From assembly GCA_019787685.1 (NCBI GenBank), contig JAHNUO010000054.1:44472-108471 (forward strand): a stretch of 64,000 bases of DNA. The letters run 5' to 3'. The translations under genes and the position numbers were made by a program. Numbering within the stretch: the first letter of the stretch is position 1; each line of letters begins with the position of its first letter. Positions 1 through 11,283 of this stretch are shown piece after piece. The notes beneath the pieces were generated by a model. That model did no database searches and had not been told where the DNA came from. It was given only the letters and a program-made list of their open reading frames with translations. This DNA is from Chiua virens. Taxonomy: Eukaryota; Basidiomycota; Agaricomycetes; Boletales; Boletaceae.

Positions 1-713
1 GGCGCCATATTTCTTATCATCTGTGTTTATACTGCCTTGAACCGACGGCGTATCAGACTGAGATGATGATTGGGCCATCAGAACGAAGGTCTAGTTGGGG
101 TGCTACTAAATGGTTAAATGCGAACGATGAGTGGGATTTGATACCTCGATACATATCTCACTCCACGACTCTTCCTAAATACGCTGTGTGATCACCGGAT
201 AGAAATAACCGACTTTGCGCTGTTCGCGGGGTTTACCAGAGAGCAGTTCGGACAAGCCGGACCTTGCGTTGAATTCCTTACCATCGTCATGATTCTCCTC
301 CAATTAAGCAACGTCACCTTGCAGTATCATCTCTTTGTCGTAACCGAGACATTTACTCACGACTCGTCACGGTGGAGGCGACCCGACTCGCCTGAGTTGA
401 GCTCGGATGTAGGCGTGCGTGTGACGTCCACTACTTACAGGCATTATCAAGATCTCCCAAGTCCGACTTCCGCGCCGGAAGCATTTCCCGACTCAGAGTT
501 TCTTCCCTTGTCTCGTCATCGGACAAAATGATACAGAAGTTGAACTTACCCGTCTGCAACTTTCTATGTGTAATTTTTTCTCACTATGATGACTCAGTAC
601 TCAGCGCTCAGCACTCATTGATGCGTCACTCCGCGTTTTTGGCCGACCACCCGGTGCTGACTAGCCTGAGTAGGACTCCCGGATCCTATAACTTCCATAC
701 GGGTTTCTGCCTA
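1..713. other. Left edge, no gene recognised
   Basis: I see only short open frames here, without family motifs, splice structure or paralogue support. It may be the downstream flank of the decayed transporter that follows. Confidence 0.5.
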
Positions 714-1930
714 TCACTGGCAGAAATCGCTTGAAGCTTGACAGACACTTGGTACCTGCCAGTGAGACGCCGCTTTACACCCTGACGACAGACAAAAACG
801 GCCGCGGTCGCTGTCGCCAGTGTCAGTGCCACGTTGCAAGCCGTCATGATATGGTTTAGACAAGTAAAAAGAACGCGACACGATGCACACCGGCACACAA
901 AACGCCAACCCAGCCCACAGAATGAACGAAATGAAGCTCCACTGAAGACCATACTGGAACGCATTCCGAACGGCAGGAGGTAAATTGTTCAATCCGCCCA
1001 CCGACTCGAATCACTCGATGAGTCGGTTTGTGTTTGTGAACGTTCATCATCATTATGGTGCTGCATTGGGCGAGGCCGACCGTTCCCCCCAACGATCGGT
1101 CAGCGAGTTCATCCAAAGGGAGAACAGGTCCCAAGGCTTACAAAGTTATTCATTGAGCTCACGACTGCATCGTGTCTACTCGACAACGAGAAGCGGGCCT
1201 GAATTGCAAGTGGCCCAGTCGTCAAGCCCACACCAGATCCTGCAAACACAAAGAAGCTGGAAGACTTGCGCGACTTGGCCCTGGTTATTACTACTCATCG
1301 CTCATTCTATTAAACCAAGAGAAACGGGAAGAATCAAGGAACCCAAGACAACAGGATATTTTGGCTAAAATTTGTCAAGCGGAGGAAACCAGGGCCGCAT
1401 ATAAACCTAGTACCTGGCGAAGCTTGGAAACTAGTAGGATGGAAATGAGTGCTCCCGTTCCAATGCCAGGAGCAAAGTAGATCAATGATGGACACTACGC
1501 ATATCGGGAGCCTAGTAGGGGTGCGACGTCAGCATAGAGATAGACAATGGAAAACGACACACTTGATGACAAAAACCTAGCGGAACAAGACAGCTACGAA
1601 TCAACGCCCCGATGGCATAACTGACGGCACACAGAAGGAATAAGATCAACGTTTGCCAATTATCATCCTCAAGCGATCTCGAATCCCAGAAAATCGTTCT
1701 AACGATCTTAAAGAATCATCAATCTGGTCTCCAGCGCCAACTCCGGCAACGCCTCTACCACACAACTTATGGCCATGTTAACGGCACCCGTGATTATAGC
1801 GCTACCAATGAGGAAGAATACCAGAGATAATTGCAACGCAGGATGGCGTTCAAACACATCTCCAAACGAAGCAAAAAGAAGTAGGAACACAGTGGAGGAT
1901 AATAGATACGCTGTTCCGATATAACTATGC
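714..1930 (-). pseudogene. MFS (DHA2-like) transporter remnant
   Basis: Pieces of a major facilitator superfamily drug/proton antiporter can be read on the minus strand. Around 1920-1760 the frame gives IGTAYLLSSTVFLLLFAS followed by GDVFERHPALQLSLVFFLIG, which matches the TM2 - loop - TM3 region of fungal DHA2 transporters (compare the usual A-D-V-F-G-R-K). The next expected motif, GRGVAGVGAG, is present at about 1762-1735 but in a different frame. Near 1135-1030 I read RSLGGTVGLAQ, and near 1000-900 VRNAFQYGLQWSFISFILW, both typical of the C-terminal half. The pieces lie in changing frames with stops between them, and I found no convincing TM1. Short introns explain some frame changes but probably not all, so I favour a decayed gene. 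The alternative is a multi-exon gene that I could not thread. The family call is fairly secure; function is doubtful. Confidence 0.45.
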
Positions 1931-2642
1931 TAAACATGAACAAGACATTCGAATCAAAGGAGATATAGGACTTTTGTGAGCTGAGTGCATTGAAGGTAGA
2001 TCGAATGAAAGCTCAGAGAACGACGTATGTCGTGGCAGCTAGAACATTGGCGGGATTTAAGAGTCCGCGTCAATACTAAGCACTGGCTAAGCGGACGGCT
2101 TACTTGTATAATTTAGGGTCTTGAGGGGGCTGGGAGCAGAAGCGCCGCCAACAACCTTAGCTTGAACCAGACTGTTGATTTTGCAGGCTGAGAGGTTTCT
2201 GGTTGCGGCGTCTTTCCCTAGACGACCTCCTTGCCTTCTGTGGTGGAGTCGTCTGTAGGGCCTAGAGAGACGTTATCTATGACCAACATCATGAAACCGA
2301 GGTGGATTACTTGCCTGGGACTGGTTGGTTGCCTGCTGCTGCTTCGCTTTCCTTTTTTTCCTGATGAGACGGGCGAGTAAAAACCACATGTTGGGAGCCT
2401 TCAGCGAAGGATAAAAGCGAATCCTGCTATTTGAGACATGGTAGAGGGGCTAGCTTTCCTCACGACTCCTCTTCTTGAGGAGCTATGACTCCCGATCTGA
2501 CTCACGTGAACACGGGTGATCATGCGAGAGCGTGGCTTGACAGCAGCAATAATACTATACCGCTCCATGATGTATAAGTTCGTAGTAAACGATGGTACTA
2601 AAGCTAAGACCGACTTGGGACTACAGTGCCTTATTCCCACGT
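1931..2642. other. Intergenic, nothing recognised
   Basis: No motif-bearing frame was found. The lost 5' end of the transporter remnant should lie in this stretch if it survives at all. Confidence 0.4.
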
Positions 2643-3409
<767 letters not shown>

Positions 3410-3669
3410 GGCAGACGAGGTGGTGCGGAACAAGAACTCGCGCGAGATGATAACAGGAGAATCGTTTCAGTAACTCAGGGCTACCGAACGGCCACCGTCC
3501 TATGAGTATCGCTATCATTAGAACAGTTGTTCCAAACCCGCACAGAAAGTGTAATACACAATAGGCAGCACTAGAAATCCAACAGTATCCACTCGTGTCC
3601 GCGCCCGAATGGTAAAGGGTATCCAATTGTCCAATATCTATCGTTGCAAGCCTCACGCCAATATCAATC

Positions 3670-5028
3670 TTACATCCAAACCCGTCCTGTCCCACCACAG
3701 TTATCACATGTCGTCACGTCAATCAACATGAACGTCTGTACACCCGAGCCGCCACACCGCACGCACAGGCGCCCACCTAGCCTGGGATCACCAGGTGAGA
3801 CGGCAATCGCCTCCGGTACTGGAGGTATGCCGTACGGAGATAACGGATTCCGGACGTAGTATGACGCTCCACTTGGTGCACGAATGGAATGGGGCTGGGA
3901 CACGGATCGGTGATGGTGTGGATGTTGAGGCGGTGGCGGGAACAGGCTAGAGCTTTGCTGTGGTGCATAGGCAGAGCTCGAAGGCGACCCCGCGTTAAGC
4001 CCACTGTACTGAGGCGGTACAAATCTCGGCAGGGGACGCTGCATTCTGGGATCGTTCCCCGAGGGAGACCAATTCGTATATGCAAGTGCACCGGAATATG
4101 GCTTGCCATATTTTTCCCAGCATTTGCGACATGGATGGGAGGGATCGTAGTTCTTGTAGCCTGTGTTCTTGCCTGTTTTACATGAATACATGCATCGTTT
4201 CGCAGGGATTGAGAACTCACATTTAACACACAAGTGATCCCTGGGGTAGACAAGCAGGTTTCCACCTCGTAACAGTGGATGTCCAGGTACAGGTCTCCGT
4301 GTCGGGGATCCATCATCGGGTACCATAGGTGGTGAAGAATGGGGCGGGGTCGACGCAGGGCGAGGCGGAGGCGGTCCTGGTGGTCCTGGTGGTAATGCGT
4401 ACATGGTGTTCGTACTCGTGCCAGAGTACGGGGCAGTGTACGCCCCAGCATTGGCTCTCTGTGCAATCATTCGTTCCTCATGTGCACCCGAAACAACGTC
4501 CGCGATTTCCCGGACAGTATCGAACAGTGCACCGAAAAGGCCGCCTCTGCCTACATTCTGCCGCTGACGGTACTGTTGTTGAGATTGCCAGGGGACCAGA
4601 CCTGGACGTGATGCTTGTGGGTAGTGATAGTTGTGACCAGAGCCCGTGAAGGATGGTTGAACTGGCTGGGAAACTGGTGGAGGTGGGTTTGAATACAGGG
4701 ATGATGATGGAAGCGGAGGCCCTTGCTGAAACGGCCGTGGCGGTCCAATTCCGAGCGTTTCCTCACCGACACTCGCGTTTGCAGACGGTGTGTAGGGGGG
4801 AGGAACATCATCATCAATGTCGTCCGTCACTATCGGCGGCGGTGCAGTGTCTGCAGGGGTAGTACGACTTGAAGACGAAGGGATTTCTGGCCGGGGAGGC
4901 GGATCGGGTGGTGGAGAGAAGCTACGTGATTCAGACGGAAGGGGTGGAAGTGGAGGAGATGGTGGTCTTACTACGACCTCAGGCTTGTTTGACGGCGGAT
5001 GACTTCGAAACGGATTTCTGCTAGACAT
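3670..5028 (-). CDS. Proline-rich protein with DnaJ-like CxxCxGxG motifs
   Basis: This is an uninterrupted 452-residue frame; its function is unknown to me. Residues 1-300 are rich in Pro and Ser with long P-runs and little predicted fold. A Cys cluster follows in the second half: CVKCEFSIPAKRCMYSC and then HPCRKCWEKYGK. Another Pro/Ser/His stretch leads to a C-terminal pair, CVRCGGSG and CDNCGGTGR, about 15 residues apart, resembling the zinc-binding CxxCxGxG repeats of DnaJ cysteine-rich domains. No J-domain is present. I chose the ATG at 5028 (MSSRNPFRSHPPSNK), where the low-complexity region begins. The frame stays open upstream to 5202, so a 510-residue form cannot be excluded. The layout suggests a disordered adaptor with a zinc-binding end. 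That is inference. Confidence 0.7.
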   Translation of the reverse strand: MSSRNPFRSHPPSNKPEVVVRPPSPPLPPLPSESRSFSPPPDPPPRPEIPSSSSRTTPADTAPPPIVTDDIDDDVPPPYTPSANASVGEETLGIGPPRPFQQGPPLPSSSLYSNPPPPVSQPVQPSFTGSGHNYHYPQASRPGLVPWQSQQQYRQRQNVGRGGLFGALFDTVREIADVVSGAHEERMIAQRANAGAYTAPYSGTSTNTMYALPPGPPGPPPPRPASTPPHSSPPMVPDDGSPTRRPVPGHPLLRGGNLLVYPRDHLCVKCEFSIPAKRCMYSCKTGKNTGYKNYDPSHPCRKCWEKYGKPYSGALAYTNWSPSGNDPRMQRPLPRFVPPQYSGLNAGSPSSSAYAPQQSSSLFPPPPQHPHHHRSVSQPHSIRAPSGASYYVRNPLSPYGIPPVPEAIAVSPGDPRLGGRLCVRCGGSGVQTFMLIDVTTCDNCGGTGRVWM

Positions 5029-7309
5029 GAGCGTTATTCGTGCAACTAAAATGTCAAATGAAAGATCCAAGGGAATTGACTGCGGTTGCCGGAGCAGGTG
5101 GCCATATCCGCAGCGCCAAGTTGCAATATTCGGAGATTCAAATGTAATATTTTGCCAGCGCTGATACGTCAAAATATTCTGGTCAAGAAAATCATAGTAC
5201 ATAAATGGTTGTACAACTTGTAAGGTCAGTTGTGCGTAATACTACAGTACTAGGGTTGGAACCATATATGTGAATTCAAGCTCTTCCTTAATTGACGTGT
5301 CTTTGGATTGGCCGCTGGTGTACGATGATATGAATAGTAAGAAGAGACGAGCAGCGTATAAACTAATTGACGCAAGGTGAGATGGACATGTGTCCAAAGC
5401 ATAGGACAGTCGGACAGAATGGTCCGCCGCACTGTCGAATCGCTTGGAAGGTTCCTCGGAGGACTTAACCACTAACCATTAGCGACGCGCTGGGGCGACG
5501 GGTAGGCATGTCCGTTAAACTAGAGCTGGGCACTGGTATGCTCGAATGGAAGTAAGACATTCAAGCTGGCACCAGGTGACGGCCCTGCATATGTCGATCC
5601 CATCGAATTCAGTTAATCACTGAAAGTATACAAGCGGTCTGATATACTAAACGAAAGGCATCCTTGATCTGGCCTCTTAGTCGGACTGCTTGTGTGCCTG
5701 GCTGGATCTGCCAGCTCCAGTTGAATATTTGTACTGGCGGACCTAGGACGTTAGCGTAATATACATGCCTGCTCAAGACGGAAACTTACATATGACAGTA
5801 TGTTCACTCTGAAAGACACAAGTACTGTTCATCTTTCGTCGAGAGAAGCAGCGAGGAATCTATGGGCTTGGCCGTGTTGCAATGCCTTGATTCATGTCGC
5901 CAATTGATTCTATATCGATTGGCCGGAATCAACGACAACGGGAAACGATACGGAGATGTGGAACATACTCGCTCCACAAAAATATCTTTGGTAGCTAGGG
6001 CCAGAGTACAGCAAATAACTTGGCAAGTTCCGATTGAGAAAATTCAACGCATCCATTTTCTTTGCTCTTCTGGAGCGAGATTTAGATTTATTACTTTGCA
6101 TTGGAAAAAAGAGAGAAACCTGAACGTACGAAAGCATAGTCGTGATGCGGCCAATAAGAATGGTCTTTGAAGCGAAGTTGCTGATTTTTTGAATGAGCTG
6201 AATGGTAGCTTCGAGCGTATTCCCCATCTTCTTCTGTTTCCTGGCTGATGTGGGTGTCTCACCAATCCCGTGATGCTTCCCCCGCCCGTGCGCTCTCGGG
6301 ATCTTCTTTTGACGTTTGTCGATGTCTTAAGATTGCTTCATGTGACGGCTGAATCTCTTTCTCGAGGGTGACGAGGCTCGTGCGAAGCAGATGAAAAGAA
6401 ACATGGTCAATGCGATGAGCGCCCGGAGGGCTCTGAAGGGAAAAGGATTGAACGGGGGATCAAAGTGCAAATGATGATTCAGCTTGTTGGTAAGCCCGAT
6501 AAGTGGGGTAAGGCTAGTAACACACTCCATGGGTGAGTACCATGATTAACGGAGAGGGAACAATTCTCACATCTAGCATATACAGCCACATAAAGGTTCT
6601 CCGCATTCATAGTGCGTCGTGGTCAAGGGTATATCCACAAGCTGGTACGAATACCTTCGTTTCATCTCGATGACAATCATCCCATATCATCCCATGAAAT
6701 CTTCCATTTTGCCATCCTTTCGCACCGGTTCTTGCATGGTACGGACGGCGCGAGGTTTAAGGGCCCTAACATTCAGAGAACTTGAAAATGAGGACTTGAG
6801 CCCCAAGGTCAAGGAGTGAAAGTTAGTACAAAACCTTCACTGCCTCGCCACTTGTTCCAGGAACCCGATGTGGAGAGTCATGTCAACTTGGTCCATGTCC
6901 ACAACCTCGACGACAGTCGATGTATTGGGGATGTATCGTGTACCTCCACACGATCAAATCTAGTACAATGGATTTGCAGTTAGACTCACGAACACGATCG
7001 CCACCACTGCAGCCACGCCAGCGCGTGTGGTGTAGTGCGAGTTGGACCAATTCAACCCCATACTCGCGACCCGAATTAAACACCACGGATTAACCGTGCC
7101 TGTGAGCAACTCTACGGAACTCGCTGATGATTGACGAATCAACGAAAGGCACATATCCTTCGGTGATTGTGTCTGGAACAAGCTCGTACTCTTGCTTGAC
7201 GGGAAATGTTGTTTGAAAGGTGTCGAAATAAGAGCACGGGCTCACTTACGTGATCCTTGTAACTAAACCGCTTGCTCGTCTTCAATTGAACTTCACAATC
7301 AAATCGACG
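5029..7309. other. 2.3-kb gap with weak minus-strand coding hints
   Basis: No gene can be assembled with confidence. On the minus strand a run near 7205-7095 reads EGYVPFVDSSIISEFRRVA. A hydrophobic stretch near 7040-6975 reads YTTRAGVAAVVAIVFVSL, and another at about 6440-6370 contains ALIALTMFLFICFARA. They could be exons of a small membrane protein, or a relic, but they lie in different frames and no family is recognisable. Confidence 0.3.
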
Positions 7310-8186
7310 ATGGCCACGAAAAGTTCCACTCCAATGTCCCCCGCGTCTCTGCTGTTTACCACATCCAAAGCCAAAGAGCTCGCCCATTTCTCGAAACCTC
7401 ACAAGAACGAAGCATTCTTGCGATTGCGCAACTCGACGCTCTCCCTCGTGACCCTCGTGTTGCTCACATACTTGCTCCCCGTCCCATCGTTGTGGACAGC
7501 TTTCAATTTCGTACGGGGAGAGTGTGTTGTCGATGCGTTTTGGGCTATCTGTGCTGCTGGTACGCGAACAGCTCGCGTTGGCTTTGGGCTCCGACTGAGA
7601 CCTTTCTATTTTTTTTTCCCAAATACCGTAGAGATTGTGCTGTCAGGCTTGCTTGCGCTCAACTTCGTTCAGGCTGCCATCGCCATTCGGTATCCGCGAT
7701 CACCACTTCCATCCCTTCCTTCACCTGCCAAAAACGCGCTGACCCCTCAAGGCCAGAAAAAACGGCGGGCAATCTTGTCTCCCGGTGTGAGTACCACTTG
7801 ACGGCTGATATTGACGTCGATGCTGATCTGGGCGATATTGGTGGTGTCGATAGACGAGTCCACAGACACAACGGTCCTTCAGTTCATCGTACGTCCCCTC
7901 GCCCGTATCGACACCTTCACGAACATTGCACTATTCCGTGCCTAGCACGCCATCCCCATTCGGCGCGTCCCTCGGGGTTTCTACAAGCACTGCGCCATCG
8001 ACTCCGTCGCCTTCGCTTGCTGCGTACCATGGAAAACATCCTCCCTCCCTCGGACGTTCGTTGTTTTCTGCATACATCTCGAATAGGCACGATGCTCATT
8101 ATAGTCGTTTGTCTGTCTTATTAGGTGCTTTCACTGGATCGACGCTCAGTCGACTGGCGGACGATTCCGACGACGACAACTCATGA
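7310..8186 (+). CDS. POM34-like nucleoporin (putative)
   Basis: Two exons (7310-7786 and 7866-8186) join in phase 0 to give 265 residues. The intron has a GTGAGT donor and a CCACAG acceptor. The N-terminal half has two likely membrane segments (LVTLVLLTYLLPVPSLW, and VEIVLSGLLALNFVQAAIAI). A cytosolic linker with ALTPQGQKKRR follows. The C-terminal half is rich in Ser-Thr-Pro: SSYVPSPVSTPSRTL, VPSTPSPFGASL and APSTPSPSLAAYHGKH. Two closely spaced TM segments followed by an LTP-type linker and an S/T-P-rich tail match fungal POM34 (NPCC family), an integral component of the nuclear pore membrane ring. Identification is by architecture, not by catalytic motif, so it is moderate. The frame is open upstream to 7250, and I took MATKSS as the start. 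It converges on the PhzF gene with 146 bp between the ends. Confidence 0.6.
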
Positions 8187-8332
8187 TGATCATGATGTTT
8201 CCATCCTTCATTCGTGCATTTTTCTCGTGCATATGCCTTTCTTGTATAGAACACAAGTTCTCTCAATGATGCCATTACCTTTCCACACGGAAGATCCAAT
8301 CTCTTTCCCAGGTAACATGTCAGGCGGACAAG

Positions 8333-9343
8333 TCACAGTATCACTTCCCCCTTTGCAAACAGTATTGCGTTCCCCCTTAACACGACAACCTCTCTCTTCT
8401 CGTCGAGCGTGATCCACAGATCTGCTCCTCGCGGGCTGACTTGCTTAACATGTGTCTGCTCTCCTTGCTTGATCCCACTCGCAGGCAGCGATGCATAGTA
8501 CGGCACCATAAGTGTATGCGCATTCCCACAGACATGATCTTCCGGGAGTTCTAGGGCAGGCGCAAACACGCGTGACTCGAATGTATGTACTTTACCGGGG
8601 GTGAGATGGCACAGGGTGACGGCATCAGACACACCCTCATGGACCTGCAACGAACTTATCGATGAACTGGTCTCGTGCAAGGACCGAACACTCACGAGTG
8701 CGTGTGGATCAACATTTCGACCATCGAGTTGTTCATCGGCGTTGAGCACCACCATCATGTGAAACGAGAGCCGCCCCGTGCCGCGGCCAACAAACTGGAC
8801 GTCGAGGTCCGCCGCGTCTTTTCGGAGCGCTCGCGCTACCGCTTGGTGTACACGGTCCCTGTCTGCTCCAAGGATTGGCTCCACGGGCGTGACAGGGAGC
8901 TCGATCTGGTATAACGTGCCATCTGAATCGGCGTCCACACTAGGTGCAGGAACGGCACAAGCACTGATGATCAAGCCTGAGGCTGTTCTGAAACGTAACG
9001 CGCCATCTCCTCTCAGCTTTAGCTCTTGGAGTAAACCCCGGTGGATCGTCATGGTGGTTGCCAACGTGCCGTGGCCGCAGGTGGGTAGTTGACAGCCGGG
9101 TAGGAAGTACCGGATGTCGAAGAGATTGTCGTCGGTCTCGCCGGGGGGTGCAACGAATACGGTGACAGGCTGGGCGAACGACTTGGCGACGGCACCCATA
9201 GTGTCGATATTTATGATCGGTGTGGAAAGATCGGATGGGGCGGGGTTGAGGGCGCCGCGGGGGAGGGCGACGATGGCTGCTGGGTTCCCTCCGAGGGAAG
9301 AACGCGTGAAGGCGTTGACGATCACGAAGGGGAAGGTCACCAT
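8333..9343 (-). CDS. PhzF-family (phenazine biosynthesis-like) protein, copy 1
   Basis: One exon encodes 336 residues, close to the usual family length of about 300. The N-terminus FPFVIVNAFTRSSLGGNPAA matches the PhzF opening (V-D-x-F-x-x-x-x-x-x-G-N-P). CGHGTLATTM matches the G-H-A-T-L-A turn and EDHVCGNAHTLMVPYY the D-P-x-T-G-S-A-H motif of the second diaminopimelate-epimerase-like half. In bacterial PhzF the catalytic Glu lies in an N-L-S-E-T segment; here the aligned stretch is SFAQPVTVFV, with no acid. The protein may therefore not be a classical isomerase. Substrate is unknown. A second copy lies 2.3 kb away on the same strand, and a C-terminal scrap lies near 33.5 kb. Confidence 0.85.
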   Translation of the reverse strand: MVTFPFVIVNAFTRSSLGGNPAAIVALPRGALNPAPSDLSTPIINIDTMGAVAKSFAQPVTVFVAPPGETDDNLFDIRYFLPGCQLPTCGHGTLATTMTIHRGLLQELKLRGDGALRFRTASGLIISACAVPAPSVDADSDGTLYQIELPVTPVEPILGADRDRVHQAVARALRKDAADLDVQFVGRGTGRLSFHMMVVLNADEQLDGRNVDPHALVSVRSLHETSSSISSLQVHEGVSDAVTLCHLTPGKVHTFESRVFAPALELPEDHVCGNAHTLMVPYYASLPASGIKQGEQTHVKQVSPRGADLWITLDEKREVVVLRGNAILFAKGEVIL

Positions 9344-9713
9344 CGTACGTATGGACCGGTCGAAGGAGTGCTCGTGAAGACAAGTCGTACTTCAAGTCGA
9401 TACGTACATATTCCTACGGTCGAGTCACATCTTGCCTCGTGGGGGAACCTGCATTTCAATGAGGACATCTGACATTCGAGCTATTCTTGTACTGGGATCT
9501 AATACCAGTCAGCATAGTTATGCCATTGACTCGGGCCAATACATTACCTTGTTTACCCGGAATTTCGTCACGCTTGAAGGTTAAGATCACACACTTGCAA
9601 ATCAAATGCTCTCCGGACTCGGAGATCAGTATGTATGTGAACTGAGTTGGAGTGGAGGCATATTGCGTATAGATGACTGTGCCGCCCGTCAAGTTGAATC
9701 CGTCGAGGACATA

Positions 9714-10334
9714 CAGTGAGCAACAAAACTGTTGCAATGTCTAAATGCAATACAGTGCGTGAAGCACACTGCACACACAAGAAAGAATCTGACCATGCTA
9801 TAGTGAGATAGAATGTAGTATATACTCCTGGCTATAACATGTCTCCCTAGGTCATGTGATTTGGATCAGTGGCTGTGGAGATAATTCCATTTTAAACCAC
9901 TCTTGTCATTGCAACAGTTTTGTTGCTGATCTACTAGGGTATAGAAATTATATGTTACAATGAGATATTATACCAGCAATGTGTCATATGATGCATAAAC
10001 AGTTCAATATGATGTAAACACAGCCAAATATCATCACCTTTACCACATTTTTCATTATGAAATCCCTTTTCATTGATCAAACCAACCAGATCATTGCTTT
10101 CTTGAAATTAGGTCAATCAACCTGCCAGAGTTTTGTTTTCACTGGCTTCAATCACTCTACCATGAGTCATATTCATTTAGAACACTGTCACAATCTTTCC
10201 AAAGCCTCTGATGGGCACCTATCCATCATTTCTCCTACCAACATGAACTATACTGTGTGATTACTTGATACTGGAAAGACTGGAAATGCTGTCCAGGTCA
10301 CTAAAACTCTTCAATATGTAAAAAATCATCCTAT
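9714..10334 (+). repeat. Left arm of fold-back element
   Basis: About 620 bp nearly identical to the inverse of 10663-11283. Differences are few in the outer part and increase near the inner end (about 10310-10334). The 67-residue frame at 10057-10260 is the transposase N-terminus with a premature stop, not a separate gene. Confidence 0.85.
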
Positions 10335-10662
10335 ACCCTCTCAAACTGGCTGCTGTCACTTGAAAAATGCTGGTATGAAAGCTGTGGCAAATCAAAAACA
10401 TCCACTTCTCTCCAAGTATCATAGAAGAGAAAGACTGGATTTTGTTTTAAGCCATAGATTTGGACTGTGAAGGATTGGAAATATGTTATATGGTTATATG
10501 AGACCAGATGGTTGGAAATAGGCTTGGAAGAGGGCAGGGGAGGGCCTCAATGATAGGACTACACAGGGTATAGTCAAGTTTAGAGAAGGATTAGTGCTAA
10601 TATGGGGTTGTGCAACTTGGAAAGAGGTTGGAGCACCTTGAAAAAATGATGGTAAAGAGGAT

Positions 10663-11283
10663 CCAGGATTGTCCTTTACATCTTGAAGAGTTTTAATGAC
10701 CTGGACAGCATTTCCAGCCCCTCCAGTATCAAGTAATCACACAGTATAGTTCATGTTGGTAGGAGAAATGATGGATAGGTGCCCATCAGAGGCTTTGGAA
10801 AGATTGTGACAGTGTTCTAAATGAATATGACTCATGGTAGAGTGATTGAAGCCAGTGAAAACAAAACTCTGGCAGGTTGATTGACCTAATTTCAAGAAAG
10901 CAATGATCTGGTTGGTTTGATCAATGAAAAGGGATTTCATAATGAAAAATGTGGTAAAGGTGATGATATTTGGCTGTGTTTACATCATATTGAACTGTTT
11001 ATGCATCATATGACACATTGCTGGTATAATATCTCATTGTAACATATAATTTCTATACCCTAGTAGATCAGCAACAAAACTGTTGCAATGACAAGAGTGG
11101 TTTTAAATGGAATTATTTCCACAGCCACTGATCCAAATCACATGACCTAGGGAGACATGTTATAGCCAGGAGTATATACTACATTCTATCTCACTATAGC
11201 ATGGTCAGATTCTTTCTTGTGTTTGCAGTGTGCTTTGCACACTGTATTGCATTTAGACATTGCAACAGTTTTGTTGCTCACTG
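10663..11283 (-). repeat. Right arm of fold-back element
   Basis: Inverted copy of the left arm. It holds the same 67-residue frame at 10940-10737 on the minus strand. The inner part reads on slightly further into the transposase (VQVIKTLQDVKDNPGSS) and is closer to an intact Tc1 sequence than the left arm at a few positions. Confidence 0.85.

Larger units (their letters stand above)
9714..11283. mobile_element. Fold-back Tc1/mariner derivative with TA target duplication
   Basis: The element is 1,570 bp and flanked by TA on both sides (9712-9713 and 11284-11285). It begins CAGTGAGCAACAAAACTG and ends with the inverse. The arms are near-identical inverted copies about 620 bp long around a 330-bp centre; every arm position sums to 20,997 with its partner. 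On the + strand the left arm encodes a degenerate N-terminal helix-turn-helix of a Tc1-type transposase (IIAFLKLGQSTCQSF, FNHSTMSHIHLEHCHNL). The centre carries part of the catalytic half: HPLLSKYHRRERLDFVLSH at about 10399-10455 and WKRAGEGLNDRTTQGIVKF at about 10525-10581. In-frame stops interrupt it, the W-S-D-E-T stretch with a catalytic Asp is gone, and the C-terminal half is absent. The right arm is an inverted copy of the 5' end in place of the 3' end. It cannot encode a working transposase but could be moved in trans. Confidence 0.85.

Noticed and set aside
3670..5202. 510-residue version of the proline-rich protein
   Set aside because: The first 58 residues have no low-complexity character or known motif; the ATG at 5028 fits the start of the domain better, though this is not certain.
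10057..10940. Identical 67-residue frames on both strands as a gene pair
   Set aside because: They are the two arm copies of a truncated Tc1 transposase N-terminus with a premature stop.
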